DNA of 64,000 nucleotides from Flaccisagitta enflata (taxonomy: Eukaryota; Chaetognatha; Sagittoidea; Aphragmophora). The position numbers and the translations under genes were made by a program. This document shows positions 48,720 to 58,589 of the stretch, in pieces. Below the pieces are notes generated by a model. It was given only the letters and a program-made list of their open reading frames with translations. It had not been told where the DNA came from and searched no databases. The stretch's first letter is position 1, and every line of letters begins with the position of its first letter. The stretch lies in contig OZ231128.1 of NCBI GenBank assembly GCA_965153355.1, positions 3,596,001-3,660,000 on the forward strand. Direction: 5' to 3'.

Positions 48720-50494
48720 GTCTCTCGCATTTGTGTTCATAATTATCTATGTATTGATACAGTTATTATTACCAAATTTACATTATCGTGTCTTCTTGTA
48801 TCTCGTTTTCTCGTGTTTTTTTGTACGATGTGGTTTGTGTTTATATTTATCTATATACTTAAACATTTGTAATTACCATACTTATATCGTAGTATTTGTG
48901 TATCACAAGTACCCAAGTTTTTCCATGTCATTGTCAATGCGATGCGACACGGACTCAAGATTTGGATTTGTCCTCACTTATTCGCTGATTATCATAGTTT
49001 CTTCTTATTAATCAGACTCTGCTTCTGTCTGTCCACGCCGTGTGTCTGACCATTCGTTCGTCTATGCGTCCGTTCATGCGCGTCTGTCCATGCATTTTTC
49101 CACGCGTCTGTCTGTCCATGGCTGTCTGTCCATTACAATCCATCGATCCGGATCTCTCTGACTCTGTCCTTGCATCTGTCGATAAGCATTAGTCAAATAA
49201 TCTTTCCGTGCGTCCGTTCATGCGTCTGCCTTTACCCGTCCGTCCATGCGTCTGTTCATCCATTCGGTAGATTCGTGGTTCGTGTGATGCATCGCGCAGA
49301 TCTCGATTCTCCCATGCAAATTAGGGGGCGTTTCTAGTCAAAGACGATCGCGTTTTGAAAGGGCCACTCAGTCGCTCGCTACGTTCGTTCGCTTACACCG
49401 CTCACTCCGCTCACTCGCTCGGCAGCGCTCCGCTTCGCTACGCTCGCTCGCTTCGCTACGCTCTGTTCACAAGCTCGCTCACTCACTTCGCTCACTCCCT
49501 CGTGGAACAGTTGAAATTCTTGAATATGTGTTCACGCTGTAAATGCGTTCAATGGGAACAAACACATTTTTGGCGCTCACTAGAAACACGCCCTTAGGTG
49601 GATTGTTCGAACGCGGCTTGTCAAATGTCCGGCTTAACCACGCGTATTTCCGGCAATCCGGCCAACGCGCCACTTAATCGTTACAAAGACGTTTTGCCGT
49701 GGGATCAATCCAGAGTCAAACTCGCCGGAAATGGACTCATGGACTACATCAACGCTAGTCACGTCACGCCAGAAATCGCCGGCATTCAGGTTAAAGAGGG
49801 GGGGGCGGGGGAAACGGACACTCGTGGATTACAACAACGCTAGTCATGTGACGCCTGAAATCGCCGGCATTCAGGTGTGACTGTAGACCTTGTCCTGTCC
49901 ATTTGTCGGTCGGTCGGTATGTCGGTCGGTCGGTATGTCAGTCAGTCGGTATGTCGGTCGGTCACGTCACATCTCTGTTTTCCGCTCTTACCCACCCGTC
50001 CGAGTGTATGTGGCCTTGTTCGTTGCGGACACACCCATGGTCCGTCCGTTGGTCCGTCACACTCGAGTTGAAAACGCGGAAAAAAAAACACATTTGTCAT
50101 GTTGAAGTTGAAATTGAATGCGTGGCACGAGTGGTTGGGGATGGGGTCGGGGTGAGACTGGGGGTTGGATGCCCATGCCCACCCGTCCGCAACGATATAT
50201 TGTAACCTCGCGTCACTTGTATCTAATAATTGTCTTTATTCACACCCTTTCCCTTCAAACTCCCAAAACACCGTTCAAAATCAGGAGCTGAAACGCCGCT
50301 ATATTCTAGCCCAAGCTCCGCTGGACAACACAGTCCCACATTTCTGGTCGATGATTTGGGAACAGAATGTGTCCATAATTGTCATGCTCAACAACGTCAT
50401 TGAACAGAAGAAAGTCAAATCGGCTCAATACTGGCCACTTGGAGCGGATAATGACGACTCGGATGGATACATTTTAGAAGGTGGTGATCGGGTT

Positions 50495-50583
<89 letters not shown>

Positions 50584-53500
50584 GACTTAAACATTTGGAA
50601 GTCTTCATTACCCCTCACTGATTAGTGATTAGTTGATACGCGCACCACTACTTGTTTTCCAAAACAGAAACATACAAACAAAAACAGAAACAGAAACATA
50701 ATGATCTGAAAACCATTCCCCCTGAATCTATTCGAATTCAAACCGAATCCTTGACAAATGTTGTCGTCTGTCCACAACCACAACCACAACCACAACCACA
50801 GGCCCTGGTTTGGAACTGTTGTTGGTGGGCGTTGAGGAGACTCGTGACTTCCGGTCGAGTCGGCTGCTGCTTCGTCAAGCCAAATCAGGCGCAGTCAGAG
50901 AAATCCTGCATTTTCATTTCACTGCGTGGCCTGATTTTGGTATCCCGCCCATGAACAACAACAATGCCGGAGGAGGAGGAGGAGGAGGCGGTGGTGGTGG
51001 TGGTGGTGGTGGAGGAGGTGGTGGTGGTGGTGGTGGTGGTGGTGGTGGTGGAGGAGGTGGAGGATTCCTAGATTTCGTCAAAAGAGTTAGACAAGCCGCC
51101 GATGCTACCTCGGGGAACAACTCTACTGTTAACGCAACATCCAAAGTATGTAACCATTTTGTTTTTCGTTTCTTTTTGTTTTTCGTTTCCTTTTGTTTTT
51201 CGTTTCCTTTTCTTTTTCGTTTCCTTTTCTTTTTTTTTCTTTTTCAATTATGGCCCCTGCCCACCCGCACGCGACTGGGGTAGCCGTGTATCCGGCCTTG
51301 TTTTTTTTTGTGCGGCAAAGCACCTGTATATATGGCTGTGTCCGTCGGTCTGTCGGTAACCCATTCGTTTGACGATCTATACGGCGCACCTACTTAGCCT
51401 ACTTGGCCTCGTTTTCGTTTGCATGATCAGTGTTCTTTTAGAATAGGGTTTGTTATAGACTCAAAGTTGATAGTTGAAATACAATTGTTTATCTGCGCGG
51501 ATTCATGTCCAGTTTACACTTCTTGTTTTGTCTGAACATCACAATCTATCCTGACCAACAAACGTACAAGAAAATGGCCAAATATTGTCCTCATGGCGAG
51601 ATTTAATGTCTTCGCTTCGGTCAATCAAAGACACAGAAAGACAATGAATTTGGGGGGGGGGAGCCAATGATATTTTCACTTATTTCAGCGAGAAAGTTCT
51701 ACAGACACAGAAAGTTCTACAGACACAGAAAGTTCTACAGACACAGAATTGGGGGGGGGGGAACCAATGACATTTTCACTTATTTCAGCGAGAAAGTTCT
51801 ACAGAAACACATAGAATTGGGGAAAGAAAATCTAAAATGAAGCAATGACATTTTGACTTGTGTCAGCGCGTGAGTTCTACAGAAAGACACAAAAATGGGG
51901 GGAGGGGGCATAGGTGGGTTGAGTGGAATAAAGAGGCGTTAGGTGGTTGTTTCTCATCAGGGTGGGATTTGATGGACTGTGCGGGGGGGGGGGGAAGAGA
52001 AGTTGAAATGAACCCATGACATTTTTCCTTATTTCAGCGCGTGAGTTCACTCGGCGGAAAAGCGGTTGACAAGAGCGCGTCATCATCTGCTTCCGGTCCT
52101 CCGATGGTGATTCACTGCAGCGCCGGAATCGGCAGAACCGGAACCTTTCTGCTAATCGACGTCGCTCTCAACATCATCAACGACGCAAATTCATTCGATG
52201 TATGAAAAAAAAACTTTTCTTTACGAAAATTTTTTTGGATGGGTCCGGATGAAACACAAGTTAGAGCTTCAAAAACTCTTGTCCTTATTTTAGATATTGT
52301 TGAGTAGTAATGTTGTCCAACTTTCATACCATTTGTTTTGTTTTTTTGTGTTCGCACTCCGGTTGTTTTTTTTTTATTCTGGGATTGTCTTTAATTCATG
52401 AAGCAAAAACATCAGAATTGGGTTTACATACATTAGTTGGTGGAAAACAGTCTGAGTTTGCGAGCATTTTGGCTTACTCATAATTCATTGGATTGTATTT
52501 TTCTTAGCTGTATATTGTTCTCTGTTTTCTTGTTTATTTTTCTGGTTGTTTTTTTTTTTTTTTTTTTTTTCAATTTTTTTTTTTTTTAGGGGGAGGGATT
52601 TCCTCCATCTTTTTGTCTATCTCAAATTTTTTCTGACCCTCATATCATCTTCCTGGGCATGCATTTAAATTTGTTTTCTATTGCGGTATATTATCTTCCC
52701 GCTTGACTCCAGGCGTTGCCGGATTTGAGCCGACTGCTGGTGAAACTGCGCAAATGTCGAAATGGTTTGGTGCAAACGTTTGAGCAAATGCGACTTTGTT
52801 ACGTCGCGATCGTGGAAGAAGGAAAACGCCTCGTGGCCAATCATCAGCAGCAGCAGCAGCAAACGGGGCAACCCAGAAGAAGCGTCGCCGAACAAATGAA
52901 CTTCGCCGTCGCCGCCGCCGTCGCCGCGGAATCTGCCGTCAGAGGACGCACCGGCGTCGGCGCCGCCGCCGACAACAACGGAAGACAGAGCAACATCGTC
53001 GACGTATCGTCCAAAAGCGCCGGGCAGATCATGAAACCTTCGGCGACGGCGCCGCCTACTTCCGTCGATTCAACAGCGGCCGTGGGGGTGGGAAGTGGAA
53101 AAGCGATATCGGGTGCGGCCAGGGGCGGAGCTGTTGGAAAACAGATGGGCGAAGACGATGGTAGAGGAGGTACCGCTGGTGTTGGAGGAGGGGGTGGTGG
53201 CAGTGGTGGCGGTTTAAGCGGCGGAGCGTCAACGCCGATGTTGACTACGGAAGGTAGTGGTGGTGGCGGTAGTGGGGGCGCTGGTGGTAGTGGTGGTGGT
53301 GGTGGAGGTGGAGGAGGAGGCGTAACTGGTGGAGCGATTGGCGGGGTGAGTGCAAGCGCAGGCGGCAGTAGATGGGCAGCGCATGGGAGTAGTAGAGGAG
53401 GAGGACATGGAGGAGGAGGACATGGAGGAGGCGGTGGGGGCGTTGGAGTTGGCGGTACTGGTAGTGGTGGTAGCAAGTTGGGTACGGGGATGGAATCAGG

Positions 53501-53624
53501 AGGAGGAGGAGGAGGAGGAGGAGGAATCGGCAAACTACAGACAAATGCCAAAGTACCAAATAAAAAGAGCACCAACAGTTTACTCGTGCAGAAACAATAT
53601 TTGCAACCGCTGGATGATGTGTAG
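48657..53624 (+). CDS. non-receptor protein tyrosine phosphatase, PTPN1/PTPN2 (PTP1B)-like, 6 exons
   Basis: Gene-level entry. Exons: 48657-48719, 49598-49789, 50285-50480, 50802-51145, 52038-52199, 52713-53624, about 622 residues. All junctions are GT/AG and phase-compatible. Motifs in order: N-terminal [14 protein letters not shown] (PTP1B has a closely similar start), pTyr loop [36 protein letters not shown] loop [14 protein letters not shown]-loop [10 protein letters not shown] with the catalytic Cys, and Q-loop GLVQTFEQ. These assign it to the PTP1B/TC-PTP group rather than the receptor PTPs. The family dephosphorylates phosphotyrosine on kinases and receptors at the ER or nucleus. Odd points: about 31 glycines after the WPD loop, TQGPL replaced by AQAPL, a long Gly-rich tail, and no visible C-terminal ER anchor. 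A MITE, duplicated splice segments and a (TTG)n tract sit in its introns. Confidence 0.9.
49324..49593. mobile_element. GGGCG-TTTCTAGT MITE at the exon 2 acceptor of the PTP gene
   Basis: Ends GGGGGCGTTTCTAGT and ACTAGAAACACGCCC, flanked by TTA on both sides (49321-49323, 49594-49596), giving a 3-bp target duplication. The core is rich in GCTCGCTCACTC-type repeats. TTA targets and G-rich TIRs fit the PIF/Harbinger group (inference). The right TTA plus the next G forms the exon 2 acceptor. Confidence 0.82.
49598..49789 (+). CDS. PTP1B-like exon 2 (pTyr loop)
   Basis: It contains 64 whole codons, beginning [12 protein letters not shown], then [16 protein letters not shown] and [16 protein letters not shown]. 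The donor is gttaaa. The acceptor TTAG is made by the 3-bp target duplication of a MITE that ends 4 bp before the exon, so the normal pyrimidine tract is now 270 bp away. The last 55 or so bases are duplicated in the intron (about 49818-49873). Confidence 0.85.
49805..49880 (+). repeat. duplicated 3' end of PTP exon 2 with donor
   Basis: The segment at about 49818-49873 repeats the exon 2 end (GCTAGTCA.GT.ACGCC.GA and ATCGCCGGCATTCAG) followed by GT. The copy reads VDYNNASHV instead of MDYINASHV. It lies 28 bp after the real donor. Confidence 0.8.
49895..50022 (-). mobile_element. AACAAGGCC element, type B, expanded (GTCGGTCGGTAT)n
   Basis: The core is (GGTCGGTCGGTATGTC)n. CCCACCCGTCCGAGTGTATG and GGCCTTGTT at right are the 5' end. 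It is immediately followed by the type C copy. Confidence 0.65.
50024..50221 (-). mobile_element. AACAAGGCC superfamily, type C
   Basis: GTTGCGGACACACCCATGG at left, CGAGTTGAAAACGCGG, GATGCCCATGCCCACCCG, and CGCAACGATATATTG...CCTCGCGTCAC at right. It is in intron 2 of the PTP gene. Confidence 0.7.
50285..50480 (+). CDS. PTP1B-like exon 3
   Basis: Acceptor aaaatcag, donor gtggtg. It starts in phase 0 and ends in phase 1. It encodes [32 protein letters not shown] and [14 protein letters not shown]. These match the conserved PTP segment YI.TQGPL..T...FW.M+WEQ...VVML; here Thr-Gln-Gly reads Ala-Gln-Ala. A (TTG)n tract starts about 14 bp after the donor. Confidence 0.88.
50494..50586. repeat. (TTG)n microsatellite in PTP intron 3
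   Basis: A pure TTG run beginning about 14 bp after the exon 3 donor. Confidence 0.93.
50802..51145 (+). CDS. PTP1B-like exon 4 (WPD loop plus polyglycine)
   Basis: The acceptor is an (AACCAC)n-type run ending cacag; the donor is gtatgt. It starts in phase 1 and ends in phase 0. It encodes [33 protein letters not shown] and [10 protein letters not shown], then about 31 glycines from GGA/GGT repeats, then [13 protein letters not shown]. In PTP1B the WPD loop and this helix are separated by only a few residues, so the Gly run is a real insertion in the catalytic domain. The Lys of the PTP1B DIKSYY loop appears to be Arg. Confidence 0.87.
50970..51065 (+). repeat. (GGN)n coding trinucleotide tract (polyGly in PTP)
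   Basis: GGA/GGT/GGC triplets encode about 31 Gly inside exon 4 of the PTP gene. Triplet purity suggests that length varies between alleles. Confidence 0.85.
51240..51413 (-). mobile_element. AACAAGGCC elements, type A 5' piece and type D, adjacent
   Basis: CACCCGCACGCGACTGGGGT...CGGCCTTGTT (type A 5' end, reversed, 51247-51303). This is followed directly by a type D copy (51305-51413): GTGCGGCAAAGCACC hairpin, then GACGATCTATACGGCGCACC and CTTGGCCTCGTT. They lie in intron 4 of the PTP gene. Confidence 0.72.
51640..52037 (+). repeat. repeated acceptor region upstream of PTP exon 5
   Basis: Segments at about 51660-51700, 51768-51805, 51840-51885 and the real one at 52005-52050 share a G-run, CCAATGACATTTT, a pyrimidine stretch, TCAGCG and GTGAGTTC or GAAAGTTC. 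Between them AGAAAGTTCTACAGACAC is itself tandemly repeated. Confidence 0.78.
52038..52199 (+). CDS. PTP1B-like exon 5 (catalytic P-loop)
   Basis: Acceptor tttcag, donor gtatga, phase 0 at both ends. It encodes a Ser-rich lead [17 protein letters not shown], then [17 protein letters not shown] and [22 protein letters not shown] is the C(X)5R active site with nucleophile Cys and Arg both present, so the enzyme should be active. Its acceptor region occurs in about three decoy copies in the 400 bp upstream. Confidence 0.92.
52713..53624 (+). CDS. PTP1B-like exon 6 (Q-loop and Gly-rich tail)
   Basis: Acceptor gactccag, phase 0, open to TAG at 53622. It begins [18 protein letters not shown], then [18 protein letters not shown], containing the Q-loop Gln. 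It continues into a low-complexity tail: polyQ (HQQQQQQ), an Ala/Val-rich segment, several Gly/Ser runs, ending [13 protein letters not shown]. No hydrophobic anchor like that of PTP1B is visible. Codon use becomes GGN-repeat driven in the tail. Confidence 0.9.
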   Translation, partial: ALPDLSRLLVKLRKCRNGLVQTFEQMRLCYVAIVEEGKRLVANHQQQQQQTGQPRRSVAEQMNFAVAAAVAAESAVRGRTGVGAAADNNGRQSNIVDVSSKSAGQIMKPSATAPPTSVDSTAAVGVGSGKAISGAARGGAVGKQMGEDDGRGGTAGVGGGGGGSGGGLSGGASTPMLTTEGSGGGGSGGAGGSGGGGGGGGGGVTGGAIGGVSASAGGSRWAAHGSSRGGGHGGGGHGGGGGGVGVGGTGSGGSKLGTGMESGGGGGGGGGIGKLQTNAKVPNKKSTNSLLVQKQYLQPLDDV

Positions 53625-53679
53625 AAGGGATTGAGAGCAAAGATTGCCGCTCGGGAATGTTTTTTTTTTTTTATCAGCA

Positions 53680-53685
53680 AATAAA
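53680..53685 (+). promoter_or_regulatory. polyadenylation signal AATAAA of the PTP gene
   Basis: AATAAA follows the stop codon by 55 bp, after a T-rich run, and is the expected 3'-end signal. Confidence 0.65.
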
Positions 53686-54539
53686 ATCCCTGTACACTTT
53701 TTTTTAATAAGAACCTCACTTTCTGGGCAAGCCTTCAATGTTCTTAAATTCTAAACAGTTTCAAGGCTTGAATATTCTTAAATTGTTCCTAATTCAAACC
53801 CAGTTTTAAACCTTCAATTAAGAATGTTCTTAATTGGTTTGAGTTTGTCTTCAAGGAGAATATGAGGGGAAATGTTAATGACCCAACAAAGCAGCAGATT
53901 TAAACGTTTTAAGTGAATGTCAAGAACTATAGAAATAGAATGAGACACGCTGCGAAAACAAAAAAGTTGACAAAATAAAGTCCAGGTTTACTTTTTTCAA
54001 AAAAAAATGAAGCTTTCCAATATTTTTAAAATTTTCTTAAATTTTTGCCACTTTAAGCCTAATGTTCTAAAATTTTTAAAGAAATGAAGCCTTCCAATGT
54101 TCTTAGCATGTTTTGAGGATTTCAAGCCTAACGTTCTTATAAACTTGGTTCTTGTAAAGAAAAAAAGTGTGACTGAAAGTTCATGGTGTGTCATGTTTTT
54201 GAAATTTTGAATTTCGGAGCGTGATGATTTGAGATGAAACTTTGTCGTAAATGATCAAAATGAATAGAAGTATCATGGTGTAAAAAACAGACTTGAAAAT
54301 GGCACTTCCACCAACTTCGTCCTGTTTCATCGGGGCCTAAAGAGGGGCGTAAAAGAACAACAGGAAATTCGAAATTGCGTGTCAACAAAAAAAAGTCATT
54401 GCTGTTTGATTTTGCATCGCTAAATGAGGTTGTATGTTCGTACGTCGGTTCGCCTGTCTGTCCGCATGTCCGTTACACCTCCTTTAAAACGAGTTAAGCA
54501 TTTTAGACAGCAACTATGAAAAGAATGCTGCGCGGATAA

Positions 54540-54935
54540 CAGAAACAGAAAAATAGGACTGAGCCAAATGAGCTAGATGAGCTGAAATACTCAACATCAC
54601 TCAACCAAGCAACCAGCTATGTTCACTGACATGCTTTCTTGTATTTGCATGCTTTAATCAAGAAATTCATTTATTTATCTATTTGAAATCAGAAGAAAAT
54701 TGAGCTAAATGAGCTAAATAAGCCAGAATACTCAAAAACACCCTAACAGATGAGCAACTCTGCTCACTTTATTTGCATGCTCAAACATGTATCAAAACAT
54801 TTATTAATTTATCGCATTTTAAATAGAAAAACAGACTGAGCTAAATGAGCTTAAATGCTCAAAAACACCTTCACAGATGAGCCGATATGCTCATAAACAT
54901 GTTTTCTTGTATTTGCATGCTTAAGCAAACTTAAA
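54540..54935. repeat. ~135-bp satellite, three units
   Basis: Three consecutive units of GAGCTAAATGAGCTA...CAAAAACACC...GATGAGC...TTGTATTTGCATGCT, the same family as at 12.3-15.9 kb. Confidence 0.72.
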
Positions 54936-55589
54936 CATCGGGAACAATTGCTCGTAAGTTCCCGAGATGGTTTGTCAACAATGAAAAAACTCGCCTAGAC
55001 ACTAAACTACGCATACCGTGTCCTGGACGGAATCGACTTAGTCTACCGATAAATAGAATGGTCAAATAGTTCAAATTTCTCTCTATTCTTGATGCTCGGG
55101 AACCTTTCAAACATTACCTCAACTAGCTAAGGAGACCAATCGCTTATAGACCACAACCTACAACAGTACTTAGGGCTTCCGCCTAGCATTAATAATTGAA
55201 ACAAAATTATAATTCATGAGTGATGCTTAATATCTGTATTTCTTTGAACATGATCAATTTGATAAGAGCATAAACATGAAAACCTGAAAACAACAGCAAA
55301 AAATACGCTGACACGCACAATCGAAATAACCATAGTACAGCAGGAGTTGAAACACATTCCGGTAATTAACCCTGTTCGTCCACCAGTATGGTCCCGTGCG
55401 GTCTTGATTTGGCCCTCACTAAACACACTCTTAAATTTGCCTCGCCCTTCCTATAACGCATCCAAAACCAAAACGTGCTCACAAGTAACAAAAAAATGCA
55501 GGCCTGTATATGATTGAGTTTTCCCCTCCCCTGGAGGGGGGGGGCGGGAGATTGAACGATGTGGAGATGGGGAAGGGAATGAAAGAGGG

Positions 55590-55754
55590 AACAAGGCCAG
55601 ATACACGGCCACCAGTTGCGGACGGGTGGGCAGGGGCGGAAATGTGCGTTTTCCCACTTTTCAGCTCGAGCGTGATGGACCGACGGACCGACCAACCAAC
55701 CAACCAACGGACAGACAAAGCCTCTTATAGAGTTGCGTGTCTGCAACTAAAAAA
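55590..55754 (+). mobile_element. AACAAGGCC element, type B
   Basis: AACAAGGCCAGATACACGGC, key AGTTGCGGACGGG, CTCGAGCGTGATGGACC, (GACCAACC) core, 3' hairpin AGTTGCGTGTCTGCAACT then AAAAAA. It is very similar to 4333-4500. Confidence 0.82.
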
Positions 55755-56440
55755 GAGAAAAAAAGAAAATTTGGGGAAAATATAATTTTTGGCAGTACCA
55801 AATAAAAAAAACTGATTAGTAAAACACTACTAAACACTCCTTCAACCTTAGATACACTGTTTCATGGTCTTATGGGGCAGAAAATCATTGATTTTTAAAT
55901 GCGCCATGACTCATTGCGGGGAAGAAATTCAAAGGCGGGGGTGGGGGAGGGGGATCAAGGGCGACTCAATTATAGACACCCCTTCAATAACATTGATTGC
56001 ATTAAATGGTTGTTTCAACAAAAAGCCATTAAATCTTTGGCACAAATCCAAAACCGCAACTGTATCCTCAACCCAACACCTAACTATTACGCCACCCCTT
56101 ACCCTACTAAAATTTCCCCGGTAACCCACCAACCCCCATCCTCACCTCACCCGCCCCTTCTTAGGACAATCATTTCAACAGTTCATAAATGCGCATTTTC
56201 ACGATTTCAACTCAAGCGTGACAGACAAACAGATCGACGGACGAACAAAGTCTCTTTTAGTGTTGCGAGTCCGCAAGTAACAATCGAAAAACGATATTAC
56301 ACGGTACATCAAAGTCATATCCAATGTGTCTTTTACGCTGCGAACGACGTAGACGAGAGTTGCCCAATGTAGCGCATGTGACAAAGAAAGCCGCTAAATA
56401 ACTTCTTATGTGCCAACCTGTACCTGTGTGTTTTGCTATA

Positions 56441-57077
56441 GTACCTTCCGAGCACACCCGGCTAAAACTGGAGGATTAATTTTTGTAATTTTTTTTCTTA
56501 TTTCCTTATCTTTGTTATTCTATATAACTTTATTAAAGGATACTTAATTCCTTGAACATATTTGGCTGTTAAAAAAAATAACTCCTGAAACCGAAGTCTA
56601 TGAATACATCATTTTGAAGTGTTTTTACTCAGATTTGGCAGAAGTGCTCAACTCAGATTTGGCAGAAAATATTACTTATCCTAGACAACATGAACAGCTC
56701 AATCAGATAATTTTTACAGGTTCTACAGCTTTTATAAGTTTTTAAGGACAATTGTCTTAAAATAACTTAAGACAATTGTCTTTATAAACTTTAAATGGCT
56801 ATAAAATCTAAAATAATTATCTGATTGAACTGTTCTTGTTGTCTAGGGTAGGTAAAATTTTCTGCTGAATCCAATGGTCTGAGTTAAAACACTCCAAATT
56901 GATGACTTCATGCACTTTGATTTCACATGTTTTTTTTTTTTTTGACAGCAAGATATGTTCAAGGAATTAGGTATCTTTTAATTAAGTTGGATACAAAAAA
57001 TGAAGTTTTGGAAATAAGATTAAAATAACAAAAATTCATCCTCCAGTTTTAGCCGGGTTTGCTCGGAGGGTACTGTA
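56441..57077. mobile_element. CAGTACC-family MITE, long terminal inverted repeats
   Basis: TA, then AGTACCTTCCGAGC at left; GGAGGGTACTG then TA at right. The interior is close to a full palindrome: CTTGAACATATTTGGC at left and GATATGTTCAAGGAATT at right, with arms of roughly 300 bp. The TA target suggests the Tc1/mariner/pogo group. There is no coding capacity. Confidence 0.75.
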
Positions 57078-57348
57078 CTGCGTGTGGGTCAGTGTGTTCT
57101 GGTCTGCATGTCTGTTGGTTTAGGTAATATTTCTTTTTACACACCGTGCTCAAAGTTTGAAAATCCACACGACATAAATTCGCTGTTGTCCTCACACGCC
57201 GCGACCATTAACGTGGATCCTGATGTCATATATGTGTATGTGATTACTTTTGAGTCTGAGTGATAATTCCTCCGTGTACGTGCGCGTGTGCAAATATTCT
57301 GACGCTTTGTGAAAAGTGTGAATTAATGTACATAGCGCTGTGTGTGTG

Positions 57349-57360
<12 letters not shown>

Positions 57361-57440
<80 letters not shown>
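57361..57440. repeat. (CT)n microsatellite
   Basis: Pure CT run. Confidence 0.93.
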
Positions 57441-57444
<4 letters not shown>

Positions 57445-57599
57445 TCTCACGGAGACACGGCGACAGTTGCTAATCCACGGAACCAGCGAAATCTTCATTG
57501 CCTCGATGGAAAAGGCAGCACCTTTGCGTGTTTGGTCAAATGCGCGGTACTCCTTACTGTTAGATTTAGTAGCGATACATTATATCTGATATATTAAAT

Positions 57600-58260
57600 C
57601 TGTTACGGTAATGTCAAATTGTTTCCAACTTATTGTTAGACTAGAAAGTCGCTTATGGATAGTAAGGAGCGTACTTGACTTTTTGGGATAGAAATTTCCC
57701 CGGGTCTGCCCATCTGGTTGCTGTCGGTGAGGGAGTTGATAGGTTCCGAGCTTTCCTCCATGTTGCTCATCATCATAAGTATCATCGCCGTTGTCTTCAT
57801 CGCCGTTGTCTTCATCACCGTCGCATTTATCACCGTTGTATTCATTGCTGTCGTTTTCATCACCGTCATGCTAGTCGTTGTTTTCATCATCGTCGTTTTT
57901 TTCATTGTCGTCGATATCATCTCGTCACTCTTGTCAGCTCATGGCAACAGCGGAGGGTACCAAATAAGCGGGGCATCGGTAGTATGCCAACATGGAGGGG
58001 TAACAAGGCCTATCTCGACATGAGGGTGTTTGGAAGATTTTTGCAAAGTTTCATCACATTTGGATAAGATTTAGTAAATTTACTTTTGATTTGAAAAATA
58101 TCGTCTTTAGGTCATTTTGACGTCATTTCGAGCCGCCGATTATACAGATTTCTCGCTGAATTGAACCTCAACGAGAGCACATGAACGCCAATTTAGCGGT
58201 TTTAGCTTGCCGTTAGATAGTGTTTTTGAAAGTTTTGCTATCGCATCGTTCCCCATCTTC
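57600..58260. other. no gene recognised; imperfect GTCTTCATCACCGTC repeat
   Basis: About nine 18-bp units of CATC.CCGTTGT.TT type at 57775-57925 give His/Arg- or Val/Ile-rich frames. The frames are repeat-driven and not called genes. Confidence 0.5.
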
Positions 58261-58268
58261 TTCTCCTT

Positions 58269-58418
58269 TTTAGTTGCGACCACGCAAATCTTTAATACTA
58301 CTACTACTACTAATAATGGGCTTTGTCCCTCTATCAGTTTGTCAGTCTGTCTGTGTCACTAATCCATCACGCTTGAGTTGAAGACGCAAATAACGGGCTT
58401 TCATGATGCTGCGGTTGG

Positions 58419-58511
<93 letters not shown>

Positions 58512-58588
58512 TGAGGTGGGGTGAGGCCTGGGGTTTGATGCCCCTGCCCACCTGTCCGCAATGATATTGTGACCCCACGTTACCTCGT
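58269..58588 (-). mobile_element. AACAAGGCC superfamily, type C, with (GT)n core
   Basis: TTTTTAGTTGCGACCACGCA at left, GCTTGAGTTGAAGACGC, about 85 bp of (GT)n, GATGCCCCTGCCCACC, and GCAATGATATTGTGACCCC at right. Confidence 0.75.
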
Positions 58589-58589
58589 G

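Noticed and set aside
49019-49260. Possible AACAAGGCC-type element in PTP intron 1 (GTCTGTCCATGCGTC repeats)
   Set aside because: It has the core-like repeats but neither the AACAAGGCC end nor a hairpin, so it cannot be assigned.
52796-53719. Minus-strand Pro-rich frame of 291 codons opposite PTP exon 6
   Set aside because: It is the antisense of Gly-rich codons; the plus-strand exon has motif and splice support.
57675-58067. His/Arg-rich or Val/Ile-rich frames as a metal-binding or membrane protein
   Set aside because: Both come from the same 18-bp repeat in different frames and lack conserved motifs or splice support.
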